Shown here in pieces: positions 52,771-61,074 of a stretch of DNA of 64,000 nt. The DNA comes from JADKBO01 sp965230345. GTDB lineage: Bacteria > Bacteroidota > Bacteroidia > Chitinophagales > Saprospiraceae. Location: contig CBDDKR010000002.1 of the NCBI GenBank assembly GCA_965230345.1, positions 2,976,001-3,040,000 of the forward strand, written 5' to 3'. A program made the translations under genes and the position numbers. Position 1 is the stretch's first letter. Each line of letters opens with the position of its first letter. The notes beneath the pieces are model-generated. The model did no database searches. It worked only from the letters and a program-made list of their open reading frames with translations, and had not been told where the DNA came from.

Positions 52771-52803
52771 TAAAAAAAAGTCCTCAAAATGATTTTGAGG
52801 ACT
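52771..52803 (-). terminator. Terminator of rpmE
   Basis: A perfect 12-bp stem (52779-52790 with 52792-52803) and eight T on the minus strand. Confidence 0.85.
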
Positions 52804-52831
52804 CTGTTTATATTTTCTAGTAATGCCTAAT

Positions 52832-53089
52832 TTACTTTTTGGCAAATTTGGCAAACTTCTTATTAAATTTGTCAATTCTACCAGCGGTATCAACAAACTT
52901 CATCTTACCTGTATAATAAGGATGTGAAAATGCAGAAATTTCCATCTTTACCAATGGGTATTCTTTTCCGTCTTCCCAAACTATAGTATCTCTAGTAGCA
53001 GCGCAAGATTTTGTCAATATTGCTTCGTCATTGGAAATATCCTTAAATACAACTAACCTGTAATTATCTGGGTGAATTCCTGTCTTCAT
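52832..53089 (-). CDS. rpmE: 50S ribosomal protein L31, type B
   Basis: 85 residues. MKTGIHPDNYRLVVFKDIS and EISAFSHPYYTGKMKFVDTAGRIDKFNKKF are typical of type B L31, which lacks the zinc-binding cysteines of type A. Only two non-clustered residues could bind metal, so it should be zinc-independent. It has its own promoter and terminator. Confidence 0.96.
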   Translation of the reverse strand: MKTGIHPDNYRLVVFKDISNDEAILTKSCAATRDTIVWEDGKEYPLVKMEISAFSHPYYTGKMKFVDTAGRIDKFNKKFAKFAKK

Positions 53090-53552
53090 TATTGTTGTAC
53101 TTTTATAGTTTTATTTATTGAATATTTATTCTTTCCTCATTACAAAGGATCGAAATTGGAGTGCAAAGATAAATCTAAAATTTGAAACATTATAATTATT
53201 TTGAATTTTTTAATTAGTGATGCACAATTTAGTGAGTGATTTGAAAGAATTCATTAATCACTTTATAATGTTTACATGGAGAAATAAAGAGTCAATCGCA
53301 GTTTAGTGAATAAATTATTGATAGTCAATGTTGGGTATATAAAAATTTTCAATTATGTGTAATTTGTTACATAAATTGATGAAAATGGTGTTTAGTTCAT
53401 TAATTTCTGCTAGGGAATTGTCGACAATTATCGTTTGTGTTGTATAATTGCAAAACTTTATGGTGTTATAATTACACTTAGTGCATTTTATTTTGGAAAA
53501 TGGGTAGAGTAATAGAAGTATTACATGTTATAATTTAAAATTTTGATTTAGA
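53090..53552. other. Divergent intergenic region before the broken surface protein gene
   Basis: 463 very AT-rich bases. It holds the rpmE -7 box, a perfect 14-bp palindrome AATTGTCGACAATT (53416-53429) and TATAATTG (53443-53450), a possible -7 box for the rightward gene. Confidence 0.5.
53164..53171 (-). promoter_or_regulatory. -7 box of rpmE
   Basis: TATCTTTG on the minus strand, 74 bases before the rpmE start. Confidence 0.5.
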
Positions 53553-56500
53553 ATGAAGATTAGACATTTTTGTTTATTCGTTGTGTTTGTAATGTTATCT
53601 TTTTCTAGTTCGGGGCAAGAATGGACTGAAAGATTTACGACAAACAATCCTTCAACATTTAAGGAAATTAAAGAGTCTTTTGAATCCCACTGGGCTGACA
53701 AAGATGTAGTTAGAAGCCAAGGTTACAAACCTTTTAAACGTTGGGAATGGTATTGGGAAAGTACACTAATGCCAGACGGTTCATTTCCTCCAAGCAATCA
53801 TAATAGACAGGCATATATAGATTATATGCGTGTTCATGGTTCAAATAGTCGATCATTAACAGCCAACTGGACAAGTGAAGGACCAAATTCTTCGACAGGA
53901 GGATATGCTGGAATAGGAAGAATCAATTGTATTGGTTTTCACCCTAACAATACTAATATTATATATGCTGGAGCCGCAGGTGGTGGATTATGGCAATCTA
54001 CTGATGGAGGAAACAATTGGGTAACTCATACTGATGGCTTAGGTACATTAGGTGTTTCAGGAATAGTAGTCGATGAGAACAAACCAGATATTGTATAAAT
54101 AGCAACAGGTGATGGTGATGGTGCGGATAATTATTCAATTGGTGTTTTGAAATCCACTGATGGTGGACTTACGTTTAACACAACAGGTTTAAATTGGAGC
54201 ACTTCATCTTTAAGAGTAATTAGAAGATTAATTGTAGATCCTAATGACAATAACACATTGATGATCGCCTCGAATGTTGGAATTTATCGAACAACTAATG
54301 CAGGTGTTTCATGGACCCAGGAACAATCTGGCAATTTTTACGACATCGAACCTAATTATGGTACTTCTTCAAATCATTTTTATGCTTCTACTTCGTCTTC
54401 GATTTATAGAAGTACCAACAATGGTGATACATGGAGTAACATTCATACCGTTTCAAATTCGAATCGGTTGGCTTTGGCGACTTCACCTGCTAATACGAGT
54501 TACCTCTATGTTTTGAGCTCAGGTACTAGTGGTGGAAGCAATGGTTCTAGTGGATTTAATGCATTAATAAGATCTACAGATTCTGGAAATTCTTTTTCAA
54601 CAAGATCAACCTCACCTAATATATTGGGGTATGAATCTAATGGAAGTAGTTCTGGAGGACAAGGGTGGTATGATTTAGCTTTTGCTATGCATCCTACAAA
54701 TGCGAATGAAATCTATGTTGGTGGAGTAAATAATTGGAAGTCCACCAATGGAGGAACTTCATGGACGATAAAGAGTCATTGGTATGGTGCTGGAGGGCTG
54801 CCATCTGTTCATGCGGATAAGCATGCTTTAGAATTCCAAGGTACAACGTTATGGGAAGGTAATGATGGTGGAATATATAAAACGACTAATGGCGGAGATT
54901 CTTGGACAGATCTAGCTAATGGGATGGTCATTAGTCAATTGTATAGAATTGGTGTAGCTCAACAAAACTCAGCCACCATGTGTGGTCTCCAAGATAATGG
55001 CTCAAAATTGAAAAACGGAGCTGGAGTCTGGTCTGATCATATTGGTGGTGATGGAATGGAAAGTGCCATTGACCCATCCAATAGCAATGTGTTGTATGGC
55101 GAATTATACTACGGTGAGATTAGAAGAAGTACCGATGGGGGCGGATCTTGGAATGATATTCAAAATAATATGCCAGGAAATCCTTCAGGTGCATGGGTGA
55201 CTCCATATGAAATTGATCAGGTTCGACCTGATACAATTGTGGCTGGTTATGAAGATGTATATCGTTCTTTTGATAAAGGTTCTTCGTGGACTAAAATCTC
55301 TAACAATTTGACAGGAGGAACAGATTTACGATATATTAGAATATCAGAATCGAATCCGGATTATATTTACGCTGGGTATTGGAACTCTATGTGGCGAACT
55401 ACAAATGGTGGTACTACATGGGAAGCCCGAACTACTCCTGGGACATCAGTAAGTACTATGATTGTTCATCCCAATAATCCAGATAGCTTATGGGCGGTGA
55501 TGTCCAATTATGCAGCTGGTCAAAAAGTGTATGTGTCAGCTGATGGTGGAGGAACATGGACGAATATTAGTGGAAGTTTGCCTAATATTCCTGCCAATAC
55601 CATTGCCTACCCAAAAGGGACACAAAACGGTATTTACGTCGGGCTGGATATAGGTGTATATTATTATGACGATGTCTTAAGTTCTTGGGAGCCTTATATT
55701 GACAATCTACCAAATGTGGAGATTACGGAATTAGAGATTAATTATCATGACAATCATTTATATGCTGCTACCTATGGTAGAGGACTATGGAAGACTCCTT
55801 TAAATACTGGAGTTCCATTATGCTTTCAGCCTAATAACGTGATGTTAGATAATGCTGGAGCAGGTTCTTTAAGTTTCTCATGGTCAAGTCCTACCAGTCC
55901 ACCGGTATCCTATGAAATAGATTTAACAACTTCTACAACTCCACCAGCAAGTGGTGCAATGACGACTGCATTGGATTCTACATTCACAGGATTATTGTAT
56001 TCGAATAATTACTATTTCCATATACGTTCGAATTGTGGTGCTGATGGTGAGTCTTCGTGGATTACTCGAGTACCTTTCAAAATATTGTCCAGTTGCAATG
56101 CAACTGTTCATGATTCTGGTGGAAGCGGAAATAATTATTCTAATTTAGAAAACAATATTACTGTCATTTGCCCTGATTCTCCTAATAACTTAATTGAGAT
56201 AAGTTTTAATTCCTTCAATGTTGAAAACGCTTGGGATGCTCTTTATATCCATGATGGACCGAGTAAAAAGGCTCCATTGTTTGATAGTGGTAATGGAATT
56301 ACTTTGGCAGGATTTCCAGCAGGAGGATATTATGGAACATCAACTCCTGGACCATTCTTATCTACGGACCCTTCAGGATGTTTGACATTGCATTTTCGAA
56401 GCGATGAATTTGTGACTAGACCTGGATGGAATATAAGTGTAGGATGTCAGATTGCTTGTGCAACTATGGTGAATGTTGATCTGGATGAAGGTTTTGGTTC

Positions 56501-56859
56501 ACTTAGAAACGTAATAGATTGTAATCCAAATGGATTGGTAATAAATTTTGATCCTTCTTTAATCGGAGATACAATAGAATTGTCTTCCCAAACCATTGAT
56601 ATTGACAATAACTATACTTTCCAAAATAATGGAGGTCTGATTTATATTTCATCTACTATTGATGGACCTATGTTTAATGTAACCTCTAATGGAGGATTGA
56701 CCTTGGGAAATTTCAAGTTTATTCCTAAACCCAATACAACAGTTATAGAAAACGCAGGATCTTTAAAAGCACTCAATTTAATTATTGAAAACCAAAACAA
56801 TCAATTAAACAATACGGGAAGCATTTATCTGGGGCCGAATGCGCAACTAAAAATGGAAT
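53553..56859 (+). pseudogene. Sortilin-type surface protein gene, broken by a stop codon and an IS insertion
   Basis: About 1,100 codons remain. The signal peptide (to SSSGQ) is followed by BNR/sortilin-type repeats (KSTDGG, STNNGDTWSN, TTNGGDSW, STDGGGSW and others). Then come a fibronectin-III-like domain (SLSFSWSSPTSPPVSYEI), a CUB-like domain (DALYIHDGPSKKAPLFDSG) and a beta-helix-like region. A TAA at 54096-54098 sits in frame between KPDIV and IATGDGDG, where relatives have Tyr or a similar residue; the frame is otherwise open on both sides. An IS3-family element cuts the 3' end at 56860. Secreted or surface-bound relatives occur in Saprospiria-like bacteria. The gene is probably non-functional. 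Confidence 0.85.
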
Positions 56860-56899
56860 TGTCCCGTCCTAAAATAGTGTTACGGGTTTAAAAATACTA

Positions 56900-57781
56900 T
56901 TAATGAACCATCTGTGGATTTAAATCCACAGATGGTTTTTTCGTTTTATATGTTTTGGGGCTTAGCTTATCTTGATTATGCATATATTCTGGTGTATGCA
57001 TATGGCAAGATAAGTGTGGCCTGTCATTGTTATATATTTCAATACTTTGGTTTACTAAACATCGCATTAGTTCTATATCCTTAATTTTTATACCAAGAAT
57101 AAACTCCTGTTTCAGTATGCCGTTTATCCTTTCGGCTACCGCATTTTGATAGGGATCATATTGTTCGGTCATGCTACATTTAATTTTGTGCTTACCAAGT
57201 AGTTCTTGATAAGCATCACTACAGTATTGGAGTCCTCTATCCGAATGATGTATAAGCTTGTTAGACTTATATTTCCTATTCTTAATCGCCATCTTTAAAG
57301 CTCTAATTGAGCCTTTTGTTGATAAACTTTCTGATACGTCATATCCAACTATTTTTTTTGAATACTTGTCCGTAATCAAGGCTAAGTACTGAGGATGTGT
57401 CCTGTCTCCGATGTAAGTAATATCGCTGACCCATATTTGCTCTGGTTTCTTTACCTGTATTTCTTCTATTAAATTCTTGTGTTTGCGGAATCTGTGATGT
57501 GAGTTGGTCGTTATGTGGTATTGCCGCTTTGGTTTGATTAACATGTGGTTAGCTCGTAATATATCGAATAACTTATCCCGTCCTACGCCTATCTGTCTCA
57601 AGTCAGCCTTGAGCATATGATACAGCTTCTTGCCTCCTATTCGTGGCATCTTTAACCTTATTTGAGTAACCATTTCTAACACTTGCTTCGCTCTGTTCTG
57701 ATGGCGTTTAACTCGTGACTTTGATCTATAATATACCTGCCGATTATACCCGAACAAGTTACAGGCGTATGTAATACTCAT
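56900..57781 (-). CDS. IS3-family transposase OrfB (integrase part)
   Basis: 293 residues. The N-terminal helix-turn-helix region (HTH_21-like; RIGGKKLYHMLKADL) is followed by an rve catalytic core: D in WVSDITYIGDR, D in LIHHSDRGLQY and E in QNAVAERINGILKQEF. The ATG at 57781 overlaps the orfA stop (ATGA). Active transposase is probably an OrfAB fusion made by -1 frameshifting. Confidence 0.94.
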   Translation of the reverse strand: MSITYACNLFGYNRQVYYRSKSRVKRHQNRAKQVLEMVTQIRLKMPRIGGKKLYHMLKADLRQIGVGRDKLFDILRANHMLIKPKRQYHITTNSHHRFRKHKNLIEEIQVKKPEQIWVSDITYIGDRTHPQYLALITDKYSKKIVGYDVSESLSTKGSIRALKMAIKNRKYKSNKLIHHSDRGLQYCSDAYQELLGKHKIKCSMTEQYDPYQNAVAERINGILKQEFILGIKIKDIELMRCLVNQSIEIYNNDRPHLSCHMHTPEYMHNQDKLSPKTYKTKKPSVDLNPQMVH

Positions 57782-58206
57782 CTCTTGTTCTTTTTTGACG
57801 TGATCAACTGTTCGGGTAAGGAGTTTTTTCTTATTGGAATATTGTACTCCTTCTCCGCTAATTCTATCATCATATCAAAGAGAATAGTCTTATGATCTGC
57901 TCGCTCGGCTTGCTTTTCTAAGTGCTTCTTCTGCTTTTCAAGCAGCTGCACTTTTGCCTCTAATTCCATTATCCGTTGTTCGGCTGTCTTTGGCATATTG
58001 CATGGTGTTTGGTTCTCCCAATCAAATGTACCATATTTCCGTAGCCAATTAACTACTGTACTTTGTCCTTGTATCCCATAATTGCGTTTAGCTCCTGTTA
58101 CCGACAGTTCTCCTCGCTCAATTTCCGACACAATCTGTAACTTTAAGGATAAACTGTAATCTTTCTGTGTTCGCTTTACATAATTCGTTCTCAATTCTTT
58201 AGACAT
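57778..58206 (-). CDS. IS3-family transposase OrfA
   Basis: 142 residues: a helix-turn-helix (SLKLQIVSEIERGELSVTGAKRNYG, QSTVVNWLRKYGTF) for binding the IS ends, then a leucine-zipper-like coiled coil (ELEAKVQLLEKQKKHLEKQAERAD). The C-terminus overlaps the slippery A6G site. Confidence 0.92.
   Translation of the reverse strand: MSKELRTNYVKRTQKDYSLSLKLQIVSEIERGELSVTGAKRNYGIQGQSTVVNWLRKYGTFDWENQTPCNMPKTAEQRIMELEAKVQLLEKQKKHLEKQAERADHKTILFDMMIELAEKEYNIPIRKNSLPEQLITSKKNKR
57790..57796 (-). promoter_or_regulatory. A6G slippery heptamer for -1 frameshifting
   Basis: On the minus strand A AAA AAG lies exactly in the orfA frame (TCA AAA AAG), six codons before its stop. Slipping by -1 continues through KEQEMSITYACN into orfB. 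Confidence 0.85.
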
Positions 58207-58256
58207 TTCATCTCTCTTTTGTGTAACGCTATGCTAGGACGGGACAAATTAATTAA

Positions 58257-58294
58257 AAGAAGGAGAACAGTACTTAACTGTTCTCCTTTTTTTG
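58257..58294. terminator. Terminator between the IS and the AhpD-like gene
   Basis: An 11-bp perfect core stem (58261-58271 with 58277-58287) with flanking A/T. The plus-strand T run is stronger. The AhpD-like stop codon lies in its loop. Confidence 0.75.
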
Positions 58295-58630
58295 TTCTTC
58301 TAGTTCATCCCAGTATTCAACCGCTCGCCTTGTATGAGGAATACAAATACTTCCTCCAACCAAGTTTGCTATAGAAAAGACTTCGAAAACTTCTTCAGAA
58401 CTAGTTCCTAATTCGTGTGCAGTGCCCAAGTGATATTTTATACAATCATCACAGCGTAATACCATAGAGGCAACTAATCCTAAAAGCTCTTTGGTCTTTA
58501 CATCTAATGCTCCAGACTGATAGGTTTGATTGTCCAAACTGAAAAACCGTTTGAGCACCTTATTGTCCTCTTTCAAAATACGGTCATTCATTTTTTTACG
58601 ATACTCGTTGAATTCTGTTATTTGACTCAT
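58274..58630 (-). CDS. AhpD-like carboxymuconolactone decarboxylase family protein
   Basis: 118 residues with the redox pair CDDC (in MVLRCDDCIKYHLGTAHELG) and the following His, as in AhpD alkylhydroperoxidases. It probably reduces peroxides with a thiol donor, though no partner AhpC is near. Part of a minus-strand run of genes with the membrane protein and amidohydrolase upstream. Confidence 0.85.
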   Translation of the reverse strand: MSQITEFNEYRKKMNDRILKEDNKVLKRFFSLDNQTYQSGALDVKTKELLGLVASMVLRCDDCIKYHLGTAHELGTSSEEVFEVFSIANLVGGSICIPHTRRAVEYWDELEEQKKENS

Positions 58631-58652
58631 TTCTGTCAGATTTAGTTTGATG

Positions 58653-59114
58653 TTAAATGGTGTTTTTATTGGTTTGACGCCAAATAGAAATGATCATCCT
58701 TATTGGAAATAGAATAGATGTAATTATTGCGCCACTAATAAAAAATAGATATTGGATTTTGCTATAATAGGCTTTATCAATCGATGTGATTTCCCCATGT
58801 GTAGTAGGGATCGAATGAAATCCTGTTTCGTCCAGAAAATCTTGAAAGTTGAAAAAGCTTTGTACCAGATACATTAGTACTGGTATCATTGCAAATACAA
58901 GTATTTTTTTTACTGTTTTATTGTGTGAGAAGGGAGACCATCTTAATAAAAAGATATATCTGGTTAATGTTAGAAACAACAAGATGACTACAAAATTTGG
59001 GATATAAAAGGGGTAATGGTTGCTGTATTCAAGATACACAGGAGCAAGAATTAATAGACAAATCACAAAGGTGATTGCCCAGAATAAAACTTCTATTTTA
59101 AAATGTTTAGTCAT
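58653..59114 (-). CDS. Hypothetical four-helix membrane protein
   Basis: 153 residues. Hydrophobic segments at about 9-27, 37-52, 66-85 and 120-142 suggest an inner-membrane protein. No family recognised. It lies 22 bases upstream of the AhpD-like gene and 33 bases downstream of the amidohydrolase, on the same strand. Confidence 0.65.
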   Translation of the reverse strand: MTKHFKIEVLFWAITFVICLLILAPVYLEYSNHYPFYIPNFVVILLFLTLTRYIFLLRWSPFSHNKTVKKILVFAMIPVLMYLVQSFFNFQDFLDETGFHSIPTTHGEITSIDKAYYSKIQYLFFISGAIITSILFPIRMIISIWRQTNKNTI

Positions 59115-59147
59115 GTTTTACATTCTCTTTTGAGCTGGTTAATAGAA

Positions 59148-60332
59148 TTAGCATAAGCGCCTAACTGCATCAGATTTCAACTTCCAACGCTCATTGATTA
59201 AATCAGCATCCAATAACAGGATGCCAGGAGATTTTCCAATTTCTAGTTTGCCAAACTGTTTATTATAACCTAAAGCTTCTGCTCCATTAATAGTGGCCCA
59301 AGTCAAGAGATCGTCCAAAGAAACATAGGAACAATACTTTTGAATACTTAGTATTTCTGAAGCGATATTGAGCTGCCAATTGGAAGTAAGACTATCTGTA
59401 CCAATTGTCATTTTAGCATTTTGGTTTAAAAATAAATGATATTCTGGTAGTTTGTTTTCAATGTACAAATTCGCATTTGGACATGTAGCCCAATACACTT
59501 TATCACTCCAACTATTTGCTTCTTGTATATCATTTTCTGAAGTCATTGTGTTGTGAACAAAGAGTGTTTTACTATTTGGGGTCATGTGATTCATCGCATA
59601 GTGAATAGCCGATTTTCCCGTAAATTGAAAATCGTTCAACGGCATTCCAATGTTTTGATAGAATTCCATAAAAGCTCCATTTCCATTAAGGAAAAGTTGA
59701 TTCTCTGCAAAAGTCTCTTGATTGTGTATGCTTATTGTCTCTTCTTCGGAAGAATTAGATTTGATTAATTCAAAAAGTTCTGGACTTACTGTATAAGGAG
59801 CATGAGGAACAAAGGATTTTTTGTTTAAACCTAAGTTTGCTTGATTTTCGAAGACATTTTTGTAATTATCATAGGTAGATTGGGTCATTTTCGTGTTAAG
59901 AAAATCAAACATTTCCACGAAAGTGTAGTATGCAATTAGACTATTGTTTTTAGTGTTTGCAGTATCCACTTTATTACTGATGTCACCAACAGCTACTATT
60001 CCATTGTTCCACATTTCCTTGTCGGCACTCTTTATGGCTTCTTGAATGACTTCTTCTGGAAAATCACGATACTTGACTACTGCGCTAATGAATGGGATCA
60101 AACCTGTTCCTGTATCTACCAAGTCCTTCATGTGAGACAGCTCAAGGTGACAGTGTGTGTTTATAAATCCAGGTGAGAGGATACCATCGTATTGCTCAAT
60201 GCTTGAATGGTCAGTTATTGTAGCCTTTGATACAATATCTATAATTTTTCCATGATCGCTTACCAAGATAACTTGGTCCTTAAGTATGGATCCATCTTTG
60301 GAAAATATGCCTTTCGCTGTAATCTTTCTCAT
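59148..60332 (-). CDS. Amidohydrolase-superfamily deaminase/hydrolase
   Basis: 394 residues. The TIM-barrel metal ligands are visible: GFINTHCHLELSHM (HxH), VPHAPYTVSPELF (His), FVHNTM (His) and TIGTDSLTSN (Asp). The order matches the SsnA/chlorohydrolase group, which includes S-adenosylhomocysteine and aminodeoxyfutalosine deaminases. The substrate cannot be decided; ubiE in this window does not discriminate between classical and futalosine menaquinone routes. Lies downstream of hpt with eight bases between, so purine-like substrates are a reasonable guess only. Confidence 0.82.
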   Translation of the reverse strand: MRKITAKGIFSKDGSILKDQVILVSDHGKIIDIVSKATITDHSSIEQYDGILSPGFINTHCHLELSHMKDLVDTGTGLIPFISAVVKYRDFPEEVIQEAIKSADKEMWNNGIVAVGDISNKVDTANTKNNSLIAYYTFVEMFDFLNTKMTQSTYDNYKNVFENQANLGLNKKSFVPHAPYTVSPELFELIKSNSSEEETISIHNQETFAENQLFLNGNGAFMEFYQNIGMPLNDFQFTGKSAIHYAMNHMTPNSKTLFVHNTMTSENDIQEANSWSDKVYWATCPNANLYIENKLPEYHLFLNQNAKMTIGTDSLTSNWQLNIASEILSIQKYCSYVSLDDLLTWATINGAEALGYNKQFGKLEIGKSPGILLLDADLINERWKLKSDAVRRLC

Positions 60333-60340
60333 AAAAAAAA

Positions 60341-60886
60341 CTATTTTACAAATGGTCTAATCTGGTAAATGTCAGGGAGGTTCCTTCCTTTACCATTGTA
60401 GTCTAAACCGTATCCAATTACGAATAATTTGGAGATTTCAAAACAAACATAATCTACTGTAATATCATGAATGGTTGCTGAAGGCTTAGATAGTAAAGAA
60501 GCAATTTTAAGAGATTGAACTCCCTCATTTCTACAGATTTGGGACAGCTCAACAATGGTATTTCCGGAATCAACAATGTCTTCAATGATAACTACATTCC
60601 TGTTTTGGACAAAGGAAAGATCATTTTTAATAAGAACTTCTCCTGTTGACTCAAGTCCCTTATAACTTTTGGCTTCAACAAATCTAATGTCGCAATCTAA
60701 ATCAATTTTTCTTAGAAGGTCAGCAGCAAAAATGAATGCTCCGTTCAAGACAATCAGAAAAAGTGGATTTTGACCTTGGTAATCTTTGGTGATTTGAGCA
60801 CCAATTTGAGCTGTTTTTTCTTTGATTTCTTCTTCCAGAATAAGTTGTACAAATTCTAATTCTTCTATCTTTACAACCTTAGTCAT
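60341..60886 (-). CDS. hpt: Hypoxanthine phosphoribosyltransferase
   Basis: 181 residues. The PRPP-binding loop VVIIEDIVDSGNTI (about 97-110) and the flexible catalytic loop region (AKSYKGLESTGEVLI), with the KPSAT...VDYVCFEI base-binding segment, define HPRT. It salvages hypoxanthine and guanine to nucleotides. Its -7 box lies 24 bases upstream; the amidohydrolase gene follows closely, so the two may form one transcript. Confidence 0.95.
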   Translation of the reverse strand: MTKVVKIEELEFVQLILEEEIKEKTAQIGAQITKDYQGQNPLFLIVLNGAFIFAADLLRKIDLDCDIRFVEAKSYKGLESTGEVLIKNDLSFVQNRNVVIIEDIVDSGNTIVELSQICRNEGVQSLKIASLLSKPSATIHDITVDYVCFEISKLFVIGYGLDYNGKGRNLPDIYQIRPFVK

Positions 60887-60909
60887 TAATGATTAAATTT
60901 TGTGGACTG

Positions 60910-60917
60910 CAAAGGTA
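60910..60917 (-). promoter_or_regulatory. -7 box of hpt
   Basis: TACCTTTG on the minus strand, 23 bases before ATG 60886. Confidence 0.55.
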
Positions 60918-61074
60918 CAATTTGGATTCAATATTAATTTGTTTAATCCTTGTAAGGAATGTTATTAATTGGCAAATGAAAAGAATGGCTGACAGAATAT
61001 AAGTTTTACTTGTCGATGGACATAGACTATATCAAGTAATTTTATATTTTTAATTTATAATTAAAGAAGAATTC

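Larger units (their letters stand above)
56860..58246 (-). mobile_element. IS3-family insertion sequence
   Basis: 1,387 bp beginning TG and ending CA. Terminal inverted repeats start TGTCCCGTCCTA and share ATAG and GTTAC beyond it. The flanking triplet AAT (56857-56859 and 58247-58249) is consistent with a 3-bp target duplication, as in the IS150-like group, though chance in AT-rich DNA is possible. It holds orfA and orfB with an A6G frameshift site and looks intact. It truncates the surface protein gene. Confidence 0.9.
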
